Source: Amblyornis subalaris
Taxonomy: Eukaryota; Chordata; Aves; Passeriformes; Ptilonorhynchidae
Assembly (NCBI GenBank): GCA_018881555.1
Contig: JACAXG010000131.1
Span: 1,915,207 to 1,979,206, forward strand
Reading direction: 5' to 3'
Length of the DNA stretch: 64,000 nt
Part shown: positions 1-11,602 of the stretch, piece after piece
How positions within the stretch are numbered: the first letter of the stretch is position 1
Layout of the letters: each line of letters opens with the position of its first letter
Program-made: the position numbers and the translations under genes
The notes under the pieces: model-generated
Databases searched by the model: none
Told to the model about the DNA's origin: nothing
What the model saw: the letters and a program-made list of their open reading frames with translations, nothing else

Positions 1-1091
1 TATATTCCTAGAAGATGAGAAAATATATGCAGGACATAAACAGAATTTAAACTTTTTCCTGTTTTTCAGTCTTCACCTGAGGATCCATTGCAGATCACTC
101 CCAAGATGAGTGTGCTGTCAATCAACATTCAGCTCTAACAGAACTCAGTATAATCATTCTCAGTAAACCCCTCTTCACCCTTAACACTCGGACCACTGTC
201 TGTGCTTTCTGGCTGACTTCCATATCTTCTATTGAACAAGCTCTTTCTGGGTTTTATGGGGTTATTTTTTGCTTTATATATTTTTTTTTTCCCCTGCAGA
301 AATACTCATATTCTCCTTGTCTTTACTGTTGTTAGATCCTCTTTTCTAGTAAGATACTAGATATGGAATGTGATTTAAATGCACATATATATATATGTAT
401 GTGTGCATCTTTATATACATGTATATACTGTGCTTAATCCTTTGCAATTAAGCTTGGTGATAATTGTTTTTGTGCATTAGTCATAATCACTTTTTAAGCA
501 GCAAAGCCTATTATTGCTGTAGTGTGTGTTTCAGATGCCCTGCAGATTTGAGTCATTTTGGGTAATGCAGCTGTGTGTGGTAAAAAGATTTTACAATGCC
601 TATAAAATTTTGCCTCATGACATGTTCAGCAAGTGAATCTGTGGCACTGTGAAACAGTTTCACTACTTTTTTTAAATACTTGGTACCATCACATTGTGTA
701 GTATTTAAACAAGACCCATCCTTACAAACAGAGGTTATAAGGCGTNGAGTTTGGGGTGAAAGCTCATAAGGAGCAAATGGTTTGTGTTGGGCGAGTTCAC
801 TTTGCCTTTTTCCTTGGTTTTGGATGTGTGAAATTGGCTCATCTTTCCTCAAATGCCTAGTATGTTGCTGAATACAAAGAACCCCCTTCTTAGAGGCAAA
901 TACTCTTGTTTCTGTTGCTGAAATACCTGCTGGCTAAAACAACAAATGAAAATCNTGGTCCACCCACACAATGTCTCTAGGGAAAAGGAGAAGTTCAACC
1001 ACCTGAGTGCATTGCTTGGAATGATTTCCTCCATCCCTCTGAAATGCCAGGGTGCAAAGGACAACATTGCAGCTGTGAGTGTGCAGCACTT
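1..1091. other. AT-rich unique DNA, no gene
   Basis: No coding or RNA feature is visible. Stops are frequent in all frames. A short TA-rich stretch lies near 383-430 and a T run near 277-292. Confidence 0.7.
383..430. repeat. TA-rich simple repeat
   Basis: A short run of alternating TA is followed by imperfect TATG/TATATA sequence. It is a low-complexity dinucleotide repeat with no sign of function. Confidence 0.65.
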
Positions 1092-1378
1092 CATGGAACC
1101 CTAGAACGGCTTGGGTTGGAAGGGACCTCTAAGACCAACGAGTTCAAATCCCCCTGCCATGGGCAGGGACACCTTCCACTAGCCCAGGGTGTTCCAAGTT
1201 CTGTCCAACCTGGCCTGGAACACTTCCAGGGATGGGGCAGCCACAGCTTCTCTGGGCAACCTGTCCCAGGGCCTCACCACCCTCACAGGAAAGAGTTTCT
1301 TCCGAATATCTGAATTATTCCTTCATCTGAATCCACCCTCTTACAGTTTGAAGCCATTACCCCTCGTCCTACCAAAAT
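1092..1378 (-). mobile_element. CR1 LINE 3' fragment
   Basis: The minus-strand CR1 3' end begins at 1092 with the decayed tail 'CATGGAACC' and the block 'TTGGGTTGGAAGGGACCT'. The balanced '(CC)ATGGGCAGGGACACC' segment, the 'CACTTCCAGGGATGGGGCAG' segment and the region equivalent to the end of CR1 ORF2 follow. It is 5'-truncated, as is usual for CR1, and has no coding potential of its own. Open frames over this stretch are repeat-derived. Confidence 0.93.
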
Positions 1379-2297
1379 AACTTTCCTCCCTATTTGCAAC
1401 TCACAGCCCAGACAAGGGTATGGGCTAAAGGCAGGATTTGCAATAGCCAGAGTGTCAAGTGATTTGGAAGTTATTGAGATGAGCTGAGTGCATGGTTCTT
1501 ATTAAATACCTCATCCCTTGGTGGAGACATGAGGTGGCTGACACAAACACACTGCCACCATATCAGATGTCATGAGGGCTGTACCTTTAGAGATCATCCA
1601 ACTTTACATCCTAAATAAAGCCACAGGCACAATTATTGAAAAGAAATGTGTTGCAATCACACTTAATTAGCTTCAGTTAAGCTGGCATAGAGACACTTTC
1701 TGAAGTGAACTTTAACCTTCACAAGCCATTTCCACTTTCTNCTTTGGATCACATTCCCTTTGAAAATCCTTCTCCAGCCCTCATCCCTGACCAGAAGGAT
1801 ANTTATTTTTGAAAAACCACTCTCTTCCATCATATCCCTGCAAACATTTGGCNGGGCATAGATCACAGTACCAGAAAACTCTTAATTTTGTTATTTCCTT
1901 AGTTCATCATGCCTTGCTGGCTGCTGCAAAAGAGTGAAAACTGATCCAACACCTCCTCTTTCCAAATTAGGACCAAANTTCCCTGAAAGAATAAGCCAAT
2001 TTTCAAAAGAATAATATCTTGAAATAAATTTAGATGAACCATTTTATAAAAAGCAGACAAGTTTCCTCTGGAAAACTCCATGTTTCTTTGACTTGGCTAT
2101 CCTTGGTCTTTTTCTCCTCCCTGGCATACCTGATAGAGGAATCTCCTGAAACAGTCTACCTCCACGTGCAGCATCCTGCATGGAAACTTAATCAACCCAA
2201 GAAGAAGAAATCTTGCAAGAAAAGTCATCTGTGTTTTTTCCCTCCCCAAAATATCAAATTTTTAATATTTTTATANGATTTCATAAATATTTACACT
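1379..2297. other. Unique DNA, no gene
   Basis: No recognisable gene, RNA or repeat. Ambiguous bases are scattered, and short open frames contain them and show no family resemblance. Confidence 0.6.
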
Positions 2298-2615
2298 GCT
2301 TGAGGCAGTTTCCTCTTGTCCTGTCCCTTGTTCCCTGGGAGCAGAGCTCAACCCTCCCCTGGCTGCTGCCTCCTGTCAGGGAGTTGTGGAGAGCCAGAAG
2401 GTCCCCCCTGAGCCTCCTTTTCTCCAGGCTGAGCCCTCCGAGCTCCCTCAGCTGCTCCTGGTGCTCCAGCCCCTTCCCCAGCTCCATTCCCTTCCCTGGA
2501 CACGCTCCAGCCCCTCAATGTCCTTCCTGAACTGAGAGGCCCAGAACTGGACACAGCACTCGAGGTGTGGCCTCACCAGTGCCCAGCACAGAGGGACAAT
2601 CACTTCCACACTATT
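2298..2615 (-). mobile_element. CR1 LINE ORF2 C-terminal fragment, 3' part missing
   Basis: The minus strand encodes recognisable CR1 ORF2 pieces: 'EVIVPL', 'LVRPHLE', 'CVQFWA', then in a shifted frame '[12 protein letters not shown]' and 'DRTRGN'. The frame change between the two blocks marks it as dead. The copy stops just after the DRTRGN codons, so the usual CR1 3' end is absent. This is unusual, because CR1 copies are normally truncated at the 5' side. A deletion or rearrangement after insertion is the simplest explanation. Confidence 0.92.
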
Positions 2616-4318
2616 TTTGACACATGCAGACACTGTGGTTCACAAGCTGATCAAAATCAGGGCACTAGAGTTTATCATCCTTGGCAATAACAAGACCAGA
2701 CTCTTGAACAACTTCAAATAATTTTTCAGAATTTTCACAGGTGAAAAAAGAGTTAAAAATATTTTTTTTCCTACTGTTAGTTCAAGCTTTGATGAATCTA
2801 CACTCTCCAGTGAAACAGATCACATTAAAAAGTTCCCATTCACCACCCATTTCTACTTTACCCTACTTTAGATCCCCTGGAGTTTTATGAAATATAACAT
2901 CCACTGACTACAAGCTCTGATTCCCCTTGCTCTCAACATATCCTTTCCCTTTTCTGGGTCAGTGCTGCTCCTGATGGTTCAATCTCTGAAAACCAAACAG
3001 GATAAATTGCAGGACTAATATCCAGGTCTCATGGNCCCATCCTCTCTTCATCCCATGCCTCCTTTCTGCCACCAAGAAAGGTGGTGACACCACATGAGGA
3101 TAATTCCTGTTCCCGACCTCAGTGTTGGGACACCAGGATGTGTTTTAAGGCTCCACCAGCCAGCAGAGCTGTTTAGCAAAGTTTGCAGACCGCTGCTTTG
3201 CCAGAGAATTAAAAGAAACAACACCATGTGCGGTGCTGTCAACACCTTGGCAGTATCAGCCTTTCCTCAATTACTTTTGCTTACAAATTACTCCTAATTT
3301 TGTTCTTTAAAGCTAGTTAAGAACAAGTGCTGGTAGGATTGATGGGGAACTAACTGCATGATTAAGTAATTACATTTTTAAAGCTTGCCTTACACTACAA
3401 CTAATGATTTGTCACACGGTAGCAGGAACTCGGGATAATGAATGGGGAATGTTTACAGGTAGTTTGTTTCTTCCAAGTCTTTTATCATATTGTGGCTGGT
3501 GCCATATCTGCATATGATTCCCAAAGAAAGAAAATCTATCATATAATCTCAACATTTCTGAGCAATTTGTTAGACCTTTGATCACATGTGCCATTTATTA
3601 TGTGTTTCGTTCTATGATCAGAATTAATTGGTGTTAGAAAAGGCTCAATTGGNTTTGGATAAAAACATTTGCTGACAGAAAATGGGAGTTTCACTAAATT
3701 CTAACTGTTGATGAACAGTAATTCAACAAAATCCAGCACATCAAGAATAATTTGACACTGTTCCAATAGTTTCAAATGTAATAATTTTGTCTGTTTTACT
3801 TCAATATGTCATTCACCTGAAAAAAAAAATTCAAGCTGTGTATATATAGAATTTTAATAAGGTTGGTTTAATTTTCTGAAAGGAAATGCTTCCATAATTT
3901 CACCTTCTAAGAATTTGGAATTTTTGGTGTTTTTTCCTCCTCAACTGGAACGAATAAAAATAAAGACAATGTTTATAAAAAAACATCCCAGACTTTGATC
4001 AGCCCTAACCATGACCTGATTTGATAGCCAGCTGAATTAATTTGATGAAATGTTGACTATTACTTACAATGTGGGAACATTTGGAGGCTTCAAATGCAAT
4101 TTTGCCACAGCTGAACGAGGCATGGCACAATTCCTGATGGGCTGGTCCACAGCCCTGAGATGNCAATGGAAATACTCCTACAGACTTCTGTAGACTTGGA
4201 ATTTGACTCAGGAAGAGAACGGATCTCTGCATCAAACAGCTNAGATCCAGGGAGAACAGGGGGAGGAAGTGAAAGGGACTTACCCAAGGTCAGACAAAAA
4301 TATTCTGGTTACCCTCAC
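2616..4318. other. AT-rich unique DNA, no gene
   Basis: No gene is visible. The stretch around 3340-3420 is rich in ATTA-like words, and an A run lies near 3820. A possible ancient SINE-like scrap sits at 4262-4298. Confidence 0.6.
4262..4298 (+). repeat. Possible ancient MIR-like scrap
   Basis: The text 'GGGACTTACCCAAGGTCAGA' resembles the 'ACTTGCCCAAGGTCA' core of MIR-type ancient SINEs. It is under 40 bp, so the call is tentative. A chance match is possible. Confidence 0.3.
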
Positions 4319-4455
4319 CCATAGAATCACAGAATCCCAGACTGGTTTGGGTTGGAAGGCACCTCAAAGCTCATCTCGTTCCAAACCCCTGCCATGGGCA
4401 GGGACACCTTCCACTATCCCAGGTTGCTCCAAGCCCCGTCCAGCCTGTCCTTGAA
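4319..4455 (-). mobile_element. CR1 LINE 3' fragment
   Basis: It opens with 'ATAGAATCACAGAATCCCAG', which is the reverse complement of the CR1 octamer tail. The 'TTTGGGTTGGAAGGCACCT' and 'CCATGGGCAGGGACACCTTC' segments follow. Only about the last 135 bp of CR1 is present. Confidence 0.93.
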
Positions 4456-5997
4456 ATTTAAATTCTGGCCTCATTTGAAAATATTAATTATAGTAGCCTC
4501 TGCTCTTGTATTATATGAACTAGACTGAATTCGCGTTGTTCAAATTTTGGGGGTTTTTGTCTGTTTGTTGTTTTGTTTTTTAAACCACATCAAATCACTA
4601 AAGCAACAGAGTGAGCAATTGACCATTTAGGGCTCTCTCCAGCCTGTATTTTCACTCATCTGTAATTTGTCCTGGGGGACGTCTGCTTGCTCAGAAAAAA
4701 GAATACAGGATTGGACCTGCTTCAGGGCACTCTGGTTACAGAGGAAGGCAAGNTTTCAGAATCCACTTTTCTTTAAGGCTTGGAGAAACGTGTTTGGTGT
4801 TCCAGTTGAAACTAGAGGTATGGGAGATGTGGCAGCCCTGTTTCCTGCCTCAAGGACTGCCCTCACATCCCACTGCCTTCACGTCAACCCTGCCATCCAA
4901 CCTGACACAGGCAGAGGCAGCAGGAAGGTCATGATTCATCTCCTCTCTCTTGAACTGTGTTGTCTTTAGAGTCTGTCCAACATCAGCTCTCCCAGTCGTG
5001 TTCACTCCTGAATAACCCATGACAATGTGAAAAGTTTTACGCTTTTATTGTAACCTCAACATGGTACAACCATTTCTACTCTACAGTAAGACTATTTCCA
5101 TAAAACACAGACTGGAGATGCCTGTTTAGATGAGGTTTTCTTGCACTTAGAAAAGTGCAAGGAAGAGATTGCTCCTGGCCCAGAGAGTTGAAGAGCTACA
5201 CAAAAGCATGGGAGGAGGAGGAACAGATATGAAGTGTTTTCCAATTCAGAAAGTCTGCAACACAATGTGACACAAACTGTAGATATCTTAGGGGGCATTT
5301 TTAATTTTTATATTCAGGAAATATTGAAAAATATTCACTCCTTGTTGTGAAAAGTTAACTGATTTCATCCTTGTAGAAGTAGCAGTAATTAGCTGATAGC
5401 AGCAGTCATAGCAGGTCTTCCCTGGTGTTGTCGGCAGACTGAATAAAAGATCAGCCTTAAAATAGTTCGTATAAACCTACCATTCTAGCCAGAAGAAGGC
5501 ATGTCAAAAAAATCCAACAAATAGCATTGTCTATGCTAATAATATTGCAAGAAGACATAAAAATTGCTTTGGATGCTGAGCTGAAATGGATGTGCATGTG
5601 GATTTCTCCCTGTTTTTTCTTTTTTTCCCTTGTATGTTCAAAAAATTTTTTCCCTTCCTAGCAGTTACTCTTCCAAACACNAAGGACAACTAAACTGACA
5701 TCAAGTAAAGTTAGTATTCTGCTGTCATTTCTCTGGACATCATCTGTGACAGTTGCGCTCGCGGTGATTCGGTGCCTCACACGTCACTGTTTCCATGTCA
5801 GCTCTCCNTTTCACGTCGCAGAAATCCCTTCTGTCAGCTCCCATTCAGTTTGATAGGTCATGCTTACACCTGCAAGCTGGGGCAGTGCCTCCCTGACAGG
5901 ATCTGTCACAGCACAGCAGTCACCACGCTCAGCCAAACAGCAACTTCACTCCGCGGCAAGTTTGTTATGATGACTTTTAGGATTTGAGGTTTTCTTC

Positions 5998-6030
5998 TTT
6001 TTTTTTTTTTTTAATTTTTTTCCCCCTTTC
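5998..6030. repeat. Poly-T / pyrimidine tract
   Basis: About 16 T residues are followed by AA, seven T and five C. It is a low-complexity pyrimidine tract without an adjacent recognisable retroposon. Confidence 0.75.
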
Positions 6031-6710
6031 CTTCTCCCTCCTCTCTGCCAGCGACACACACTGGGAAGCACAGGAGAAATGACAACTTTTATCAGTGGAG
6101 AGAAAGCAGAGGCTTTTCTGGGAAATTCAGGCCAAGAGGATGGCTTGCTTTTCCTGCCTTCTCTGCGCCAAGCCCATTACAGGATGTCACAACAGCTAAA
6201 GCATTCCTTGGATGTGCAAACCTCACNAATCCTTTAAATGCATGTCTCTGCATTTCCAAGCTATGCAGCTTGAGGAATCATTAGAATTAGAGATGGCAAA
6301 AGCCTCTGAGGTCNTCTGCTTGTCCACTCCTGACAACTCAGGATTGCTCTCTCTGTGCACCCACAAGAATGTCCTCCAGTCCTCTGTCCACTCATGTTTA
6401 ACTGCATGTAGGATTTTCAATTACTCCCACAGATCTCACTCTTGGAAAATCTCTGGCATTATTCAATCCCCTTTTTCTATTTTGTCCTGCAACAGGTCTT
6501 GGTAGGTTCTTGGACCGGTGGAAGCTACACAGAGAAGATGGAAGAGGTAGGAGACACAAGACTTGGCCTTTTCACCTTTGTCTACATAAAGGAATTTTAT
6601 TAAAACAACAAAAATATCTCTTGGTATGTCACACACTGTGATTAGCACACAATTACTAATTACTGCCCCTTCATGGCGTTATATCTTGTTATTTTACCAT
6701 AAATAAATAT

Positions 6711-6786
6711 NTATTTCAGCTTTTCANTGTCAAAAGACAAACCTCAGNGNGANTANATAAACCTNGGTTGTTTGAGATTTCTTGTN
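6711..6786. other. Cluster of ambiguous bases
   Basis: Eight n calls fall within about 75 bp, against one per few hundred bases elsewhere. This suggests collapsed alleles or low-quality reads. Interpretation of any motif here is unsafe. Confidence 0.7.
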
Positions 6787-7189
6787 CAGGTTATGATCTT
6801 AGTTCATTGGGTGGAAGAGTTCCTGTCTTTTGTGCCCGATGTACTGGCAGGCATCTCCCTGGAAACAAAGGTGGAACATTATTCCCATCATTCTGGAAAA
6901 AGTGGCTTGGTATAAAGGAGTCACATGATATCATGAGGACAATATGACTGTGGTATCACAATTTCATGTATAACATGAAGGCAACCTTGGAATATGTGAG
7001 TATTCAAGATCTCAGGGGGATTCAACTTCAATCTCCCCCTTCTGTCTTCAGAATTTTATAGATATTTGGACTGTACCTGCAAAGTACCTTATTAAATTTG
7101 AAAGGGGATATTACTCCTTCTCTACCACAAACATCCAAAGTGAATACATGGTACAAAACCACACACACCATGAATTTGCATGGAATTTT

Positions 7190-7370
7190 GGAAAAAGGCT
7201 GTCCGGGGAAGTGGTGGAATCACTGTCCTTGGAAATGCTCAAAAAATGTGTAGATGTGGAGCTGAGGGACACGGGTTAGTGGTGGACCTGGCAGTGCTGG
7301 GTTAATTGTGGGCCTTGATGATCTTAGAGGTCTTTTACAACCTCAATGATTTCCTGATTCTATGATTTTA
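7190..7370 (+). mobile_element. CR1 LINE 3' fragment
   Basis: It contains 'GGCTGTCCGGGGAAGTGGTG', 'GTGGACCTGGCAGTGCTGGG' and 'GATCTTAGAGGTCTTTTACA', and ends in 'GATTCTATGATTT'. The subfamily has the '...GGGACACGGGTTAGTGG...' block, unlike the '(CC)ATGGCAGGGG' type elsewhere in the window. Confidence 0.92.
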
Positions 7371-8471
7371 ATTACAGTGTTTGCTGTCTGTGCTCTCAGG
7401 TGAGATAAGTGACACAAAAAAAGAAACACATCCAGGACAGCTTTTGTTGTATGCCTAGAATTAATATTTAAAAACTGCCCAACTAAAATGAAATAATAGT
7501 GTTTAAATACCACAAATTAATTTGAGACGAGATGGGTTTTCCTGTAGTAAAGCAGAATTTCTTCTTTTGTTCTCTGTCAGGACAAATTCAGGTGATCTAA
7601 ANTTGGACAAAGCTGGTGTTGAGACTGAAAAGGAGGTGGAGACAGCTTGAAGATTTAGATCTGCAGCTAATTGNTGAGGAAAATGGGCATTGTCTCCAGA
7701 AGATGTTTAAAGATTGTGGTGNTTTTTTGGTGAAGGGTTGTGCTTTAAGGTCCAGCAGCCTATTAAAAGTGGGAAATATTTGCTTTGATAAAGAAGAGAC
7801 TCTCAAGGCACAATAGGCTATATGAGGCAGAGAAAATTGCTTTTGTGCTGAGGATACTTTCTGGATGATTTGAGGTGAACTTTCACTGCCAGTGCTGTGA
7901 AAACCTCCTTCATTTGGGTTGGGCAAATCACTAGAAATATGGTCACATCACATGGGATATTGAGAAGACACCAGAGTAACCTGTTTCTACTATCAGTAAC
8001 TGTGCAGTCTTGGTATTGATAAATTTGCACTCAGAATAATTGTCCATGGGAGATACACACTGGTGTGTGGCTTGTATTTCTAGAGTCAAGGTTAGGAATT
8101 CTGCATGACCATCACTGTGCTCTGATTCAAAGCAATGTGGATCTCTCCTCATTCCGTACATACCTGTATCACAGCACCTTGAGCCAGTCAAGCATACCTA
8201 AAAATACGAGGATTTAATTGCTGTATGCATTGGAGTGATTTAATTTTTTTTATCTGTCATGGGCAGGTATCTGTTCCTGCCCGGGCATAGGTCACCCATG
8301 GGTCACAGTCCCTGCAGAGTCGCACCTCCTCTTTCACAGGGCACCAAGAGCCCTCCAGTTGTGTTTCCAGTAATGTCTTCTTCCATGTCTCCTTCATTTC
8401 CCTGCATATTTCTCCAAACACATTTCCTCATCTATCTCCATCCNTCTTCTCCACACCTCCTTTGAGGCTCT
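7371..8471. other. Unique DNA, no gene
   Basis: Short open frames around 7600-7930 contain ambiguous codons and resemble no known family. No RNA gene or repeat is visible. Confidence 0.6.
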
Positions 8472-8584
8472 GGGCAACCAGATCTAGCTGAAGATGTCCC
8501 TGCTTCTTGGAGGGGATTGGACTAGATGACCTTTAATGATCTTTTCCAACTAAAATCATTCTATGACTCTATGATTTTATGATT
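8472..8584 (+). mobile_element. CR1 LINE 3' end
   Basis: The sequence 'GGGCAACCAGATCTAGCTGA' is followed by 'GATTGGACTAGATGACCTTT' and a tail of 'ATTCTATGACTCTATGATTT'. About 110 bp of a diverged CR1 3' end remains. Confidence 0.88.
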
Positions 8585-11421
8585 ATGTGTATTAATTTTG
8601 TTCTTTCTTTCTGTTCACTTCTGGATTGTGAATTATTTTGGCCGAAAATTTTCCCTTTCCTTTTAACTTCCATGAAAATACAACAGAGAGAGGTGGTGTG
8701 AAGTCTAAACGTTCCTGTGCCCTGCCTGCCTGTTACCAGTCAAAATTTGTCATTGCATCCTCCTGTCCCAATTGCAAAGACCTCAGGATCAAATCCCTGT
8801 TTTCTACATGCGTGTGTTTGGAATTCTGCAGTTCACATCTCTTCTTCCAGTGGCTTCTTGTGAATTGATCTCTGTTGAACACTCTTCAGTCTCCCACAGC
8901 AACCTCAGTGCAAAGATCAGCAATGCAAACCTGAACAAAAGTACCTTTTAAATTTTATTCTACAATCTAAAAGACAAAACTTAGACAAAAAAAAAATCAG
9001 GGAAAACAATTACATGTGAGAGATAAAAGCAATATTAAAACCTGAGCTGAGTTGAACCTCTGTTAGCTCTGCACGATGAAGATGTAGCTTTTCTGTACAT
9101 CTTGACGTTTTTGGCAGACTGTGAAGCCACATTTCATAGGGAAATCCCAGCACTGAAGTGCTATAAAAATACAGACACACAGAGCAGCGAAACACCTCGA
9201 GAAGTGACACACAAGGAGGGGGAAATAGCATTTGCCTTTCACTGGCAATGTTAGCTTCCAGAAAAGAAATAATTCTTTGGGCTTTTAGCAAGTGATTCTT
9301 CCATTCCAGTGTATAATTTCTTTATTTACCATTACACTGATTATCCATACTTAGACTAATGATCAAATAGCTCTCNAGTCCAAGATACTTGGCTAAGGCA
9401 GCCCGCAGGATTTTTCTTTTCCTTTTCAGTGCTTTTTTTCCCCTCCTTTTATTCCAAATTTTTAGGGTGATTATAGGGTGTGTAAGATCGTTAAAGGATT
9501 GGCAGCAAGCACAAAACTCAAATCCTTTATCCAGAGGCTAGANGAAATGTGAGTTGCCAACATGCAATTCCTTCATTGTCCCACTGATGTCCTGAATTAA
9601 TGGAGGAACCACTCTCTCCGCTGAGGGAGGGATACAGGCTTCCCTGCTTCCCAGAGACCCAGCTTAGGATGAGAACAATTAATCATATATTGAACTTAAA
9701 ATATTTGATTAANATTTATCAACCTTAATGCTAGAGAAGCAAAACAGCTGCAGTAAGAGGCTTTGGTAATTTTTTTATTATTCGTTATACCAGGATAAAT
9801 TGGAAAGAAAGTTGCTGCATAATCATCTGAGAAGATGCTGAACATCAAGTCAAAAGATAAATCAGGATTCTGCTTTCTAATAAAGGGGATGTTGGGACAG
9901 AACCACCTAGAAATTTAGCTTTTCTTATTCCTTTCCCCTTAAGACTGTGTTCATGGTTCATGAGCAAAAGGGTCAGAATGACAGATATCAAATTTACTAA
10001 TAGTGCTTAAATAATGACAGCTCGAGCAGCTCAAGAAAAAACTTTCTTGAGCAACCATGGGAGTGGATCCCACCATCCATGTCTGGAGACCAGGGAGTTA
10101 TGTAGACTGTATATCTGCTGGCCATTAGCTGATTAATCCAGCTGGTTAATAGGTTTTATTTTTAACATGGTCGTCACCTTTACAAGGTTACAGGCCATTT
10201 CTGTTTTCATATTTTACTTCCATTTAAATAAAATAAATAAGGAAAAACCCACAATTTTTCTGAATGAAAACCACAGATATAGATTTGGTGTAAGACCAGA
10301 ATTATTTCTCCTTACTCACTACATTTTGAGGTCTTCCCTCTCTCATTAATACAGCCAGAAATAACTTCAAATCTTGAAAAAAGAACCCTTAAATTGGGGA
10401 AGTCCTGGATTTAAGTCTTCATTCTTCAGTGGATTTTACCTGCTGTTAATAATCTCATTCCCAGTGCTTGGAAGATATTTGCCACCAGTTCAGCACTCCA
10501 GCCACTTAGACACAACTGCTTTCCTGAAACACTTTAAGTCATATTCCCAAAAAAGNGAAGCCTGGATGGATCTGTAAGCAGCTTCAAATTGCTTCTCACA
10601 ATATGTAAAATTTTTGTATTTATGATTGAAGAATCTGAAATCTAAAACCCAAAAATATTGGGGGTGGAAAGCAAATCAGTATCTTTAATATCAGTGGGAA
10701 AATCTTTGTTCTGCTGCCTTAGCCAAGGGAAGAGCAAGGCTGCCTCATCAGAAATAATCTACATTTGAGATCTGACTGTGGCCCAGTTCTGCACTTTTCC
10801 CTGGCAAAGATCCATGCAGTTGTCAAAGGAAATCCCACCTGTACAGACAGCACAAGGCATACCTGTTATCCAGCCAGAGAAATCAGGCACAAGTTACCAA
10901 AGGCATTTTTGTCCACTTATCTTTTTTTTTTCTGAAAATGGAACTTCCTTCTCTTTCATCTTTGAGTTTTTCTGATTTGATCAATTAGGAGTCTTTTGTT
11001 TCACTTTTTTTTTATTTCCCTCCCTGCCACTATATACTGGTTTTCCAGGATTATGAAGGAAGGATCACACTGTGGCTAGCTCTGATTTATTGCTTTTCTT
11101 TTCCTAACACCTTCTATGTTTTCCCCATTTTCAGGTTGAGTAAATGCTGAGAGACAAGTATGGGGGGAAAAAAGTGAAAAATTAGGTCAAAATGAATTCT
11201 TTTGGCTAACAGATAAAGACAGATCCTAAAGATCATATTAGAATCAATGTTAAGAATTACCATTAGCAGCCAGTTCTGTATTCTGTCCCCATTAAGCAAT
11301 TTGAGGACTAAGTGTTAAGTCTCTGTTTATTGAGGTTTTTAGACCACACATCTTTTATGAAGTTCATCTGAACTTCCACTCATTGAGATGCAAGGTACCA
11401 AATGGAGAAACGTTTTAACTG
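8585..11421. other. Unique DNA, no gene
   Basis: This is 2.8 kb with no recognisable gene or CR1. AT-rich patches occur near 8950-9000 and 9680-9790. A perfect inverted repeat lies at 10029-10052. Confidence 0.6.
10029..10052. repeat. Perfect 10-bp inverted repeat
   Basis: GCTCAAGAAA and its exact reverse complement TTTCTTGAGC are separated by the 4-base loop AAAC. No U-tract or gene context suggests a terminator. Confidence 0.8.
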
Positions 11422-11602
11422 TAGAACCACAGAATCATTAATGTTGGAAAAGACCTCTGAGATCACCAAGTCTGACCATCAACCCAGCACCACCATGTTC
11501 AACTCTAAACCATGATCCCAAGTGCCACATCCACATGGTTTTTGAACACTCCCANGGATGATGACTCCACCACTTCCCTGACCAGCATTGTTTCTGCTGA
11601 AG
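11422..11602 (-). mobile_element. CR1 LINE 3' fragment
   Basis: It starts with 'TAGAACCACAGAATCATTAA', then 'GTTGGAAAAGACCTCTGAGA', then the reverse complement of the 'AAGTGCCACATCCACATGG' block, and a degraded '(CC)ACCACTTCCCTG' segment. It is the minus-strand counterpart of the subfamily seen at 7190-7370. Confidence 0.92.

Larger units (their letters stand above)
4456..7189. other. Unique DNA, no gene
   Basis: No gene is recognisable over 2.7 kb. The part at 5750-5970 is locally richer in CpG and GC than its surroundings and is followed by a T run near 5998-6013. Ambiguous bases cluster at 6711-6786. Confidence 0.6.
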
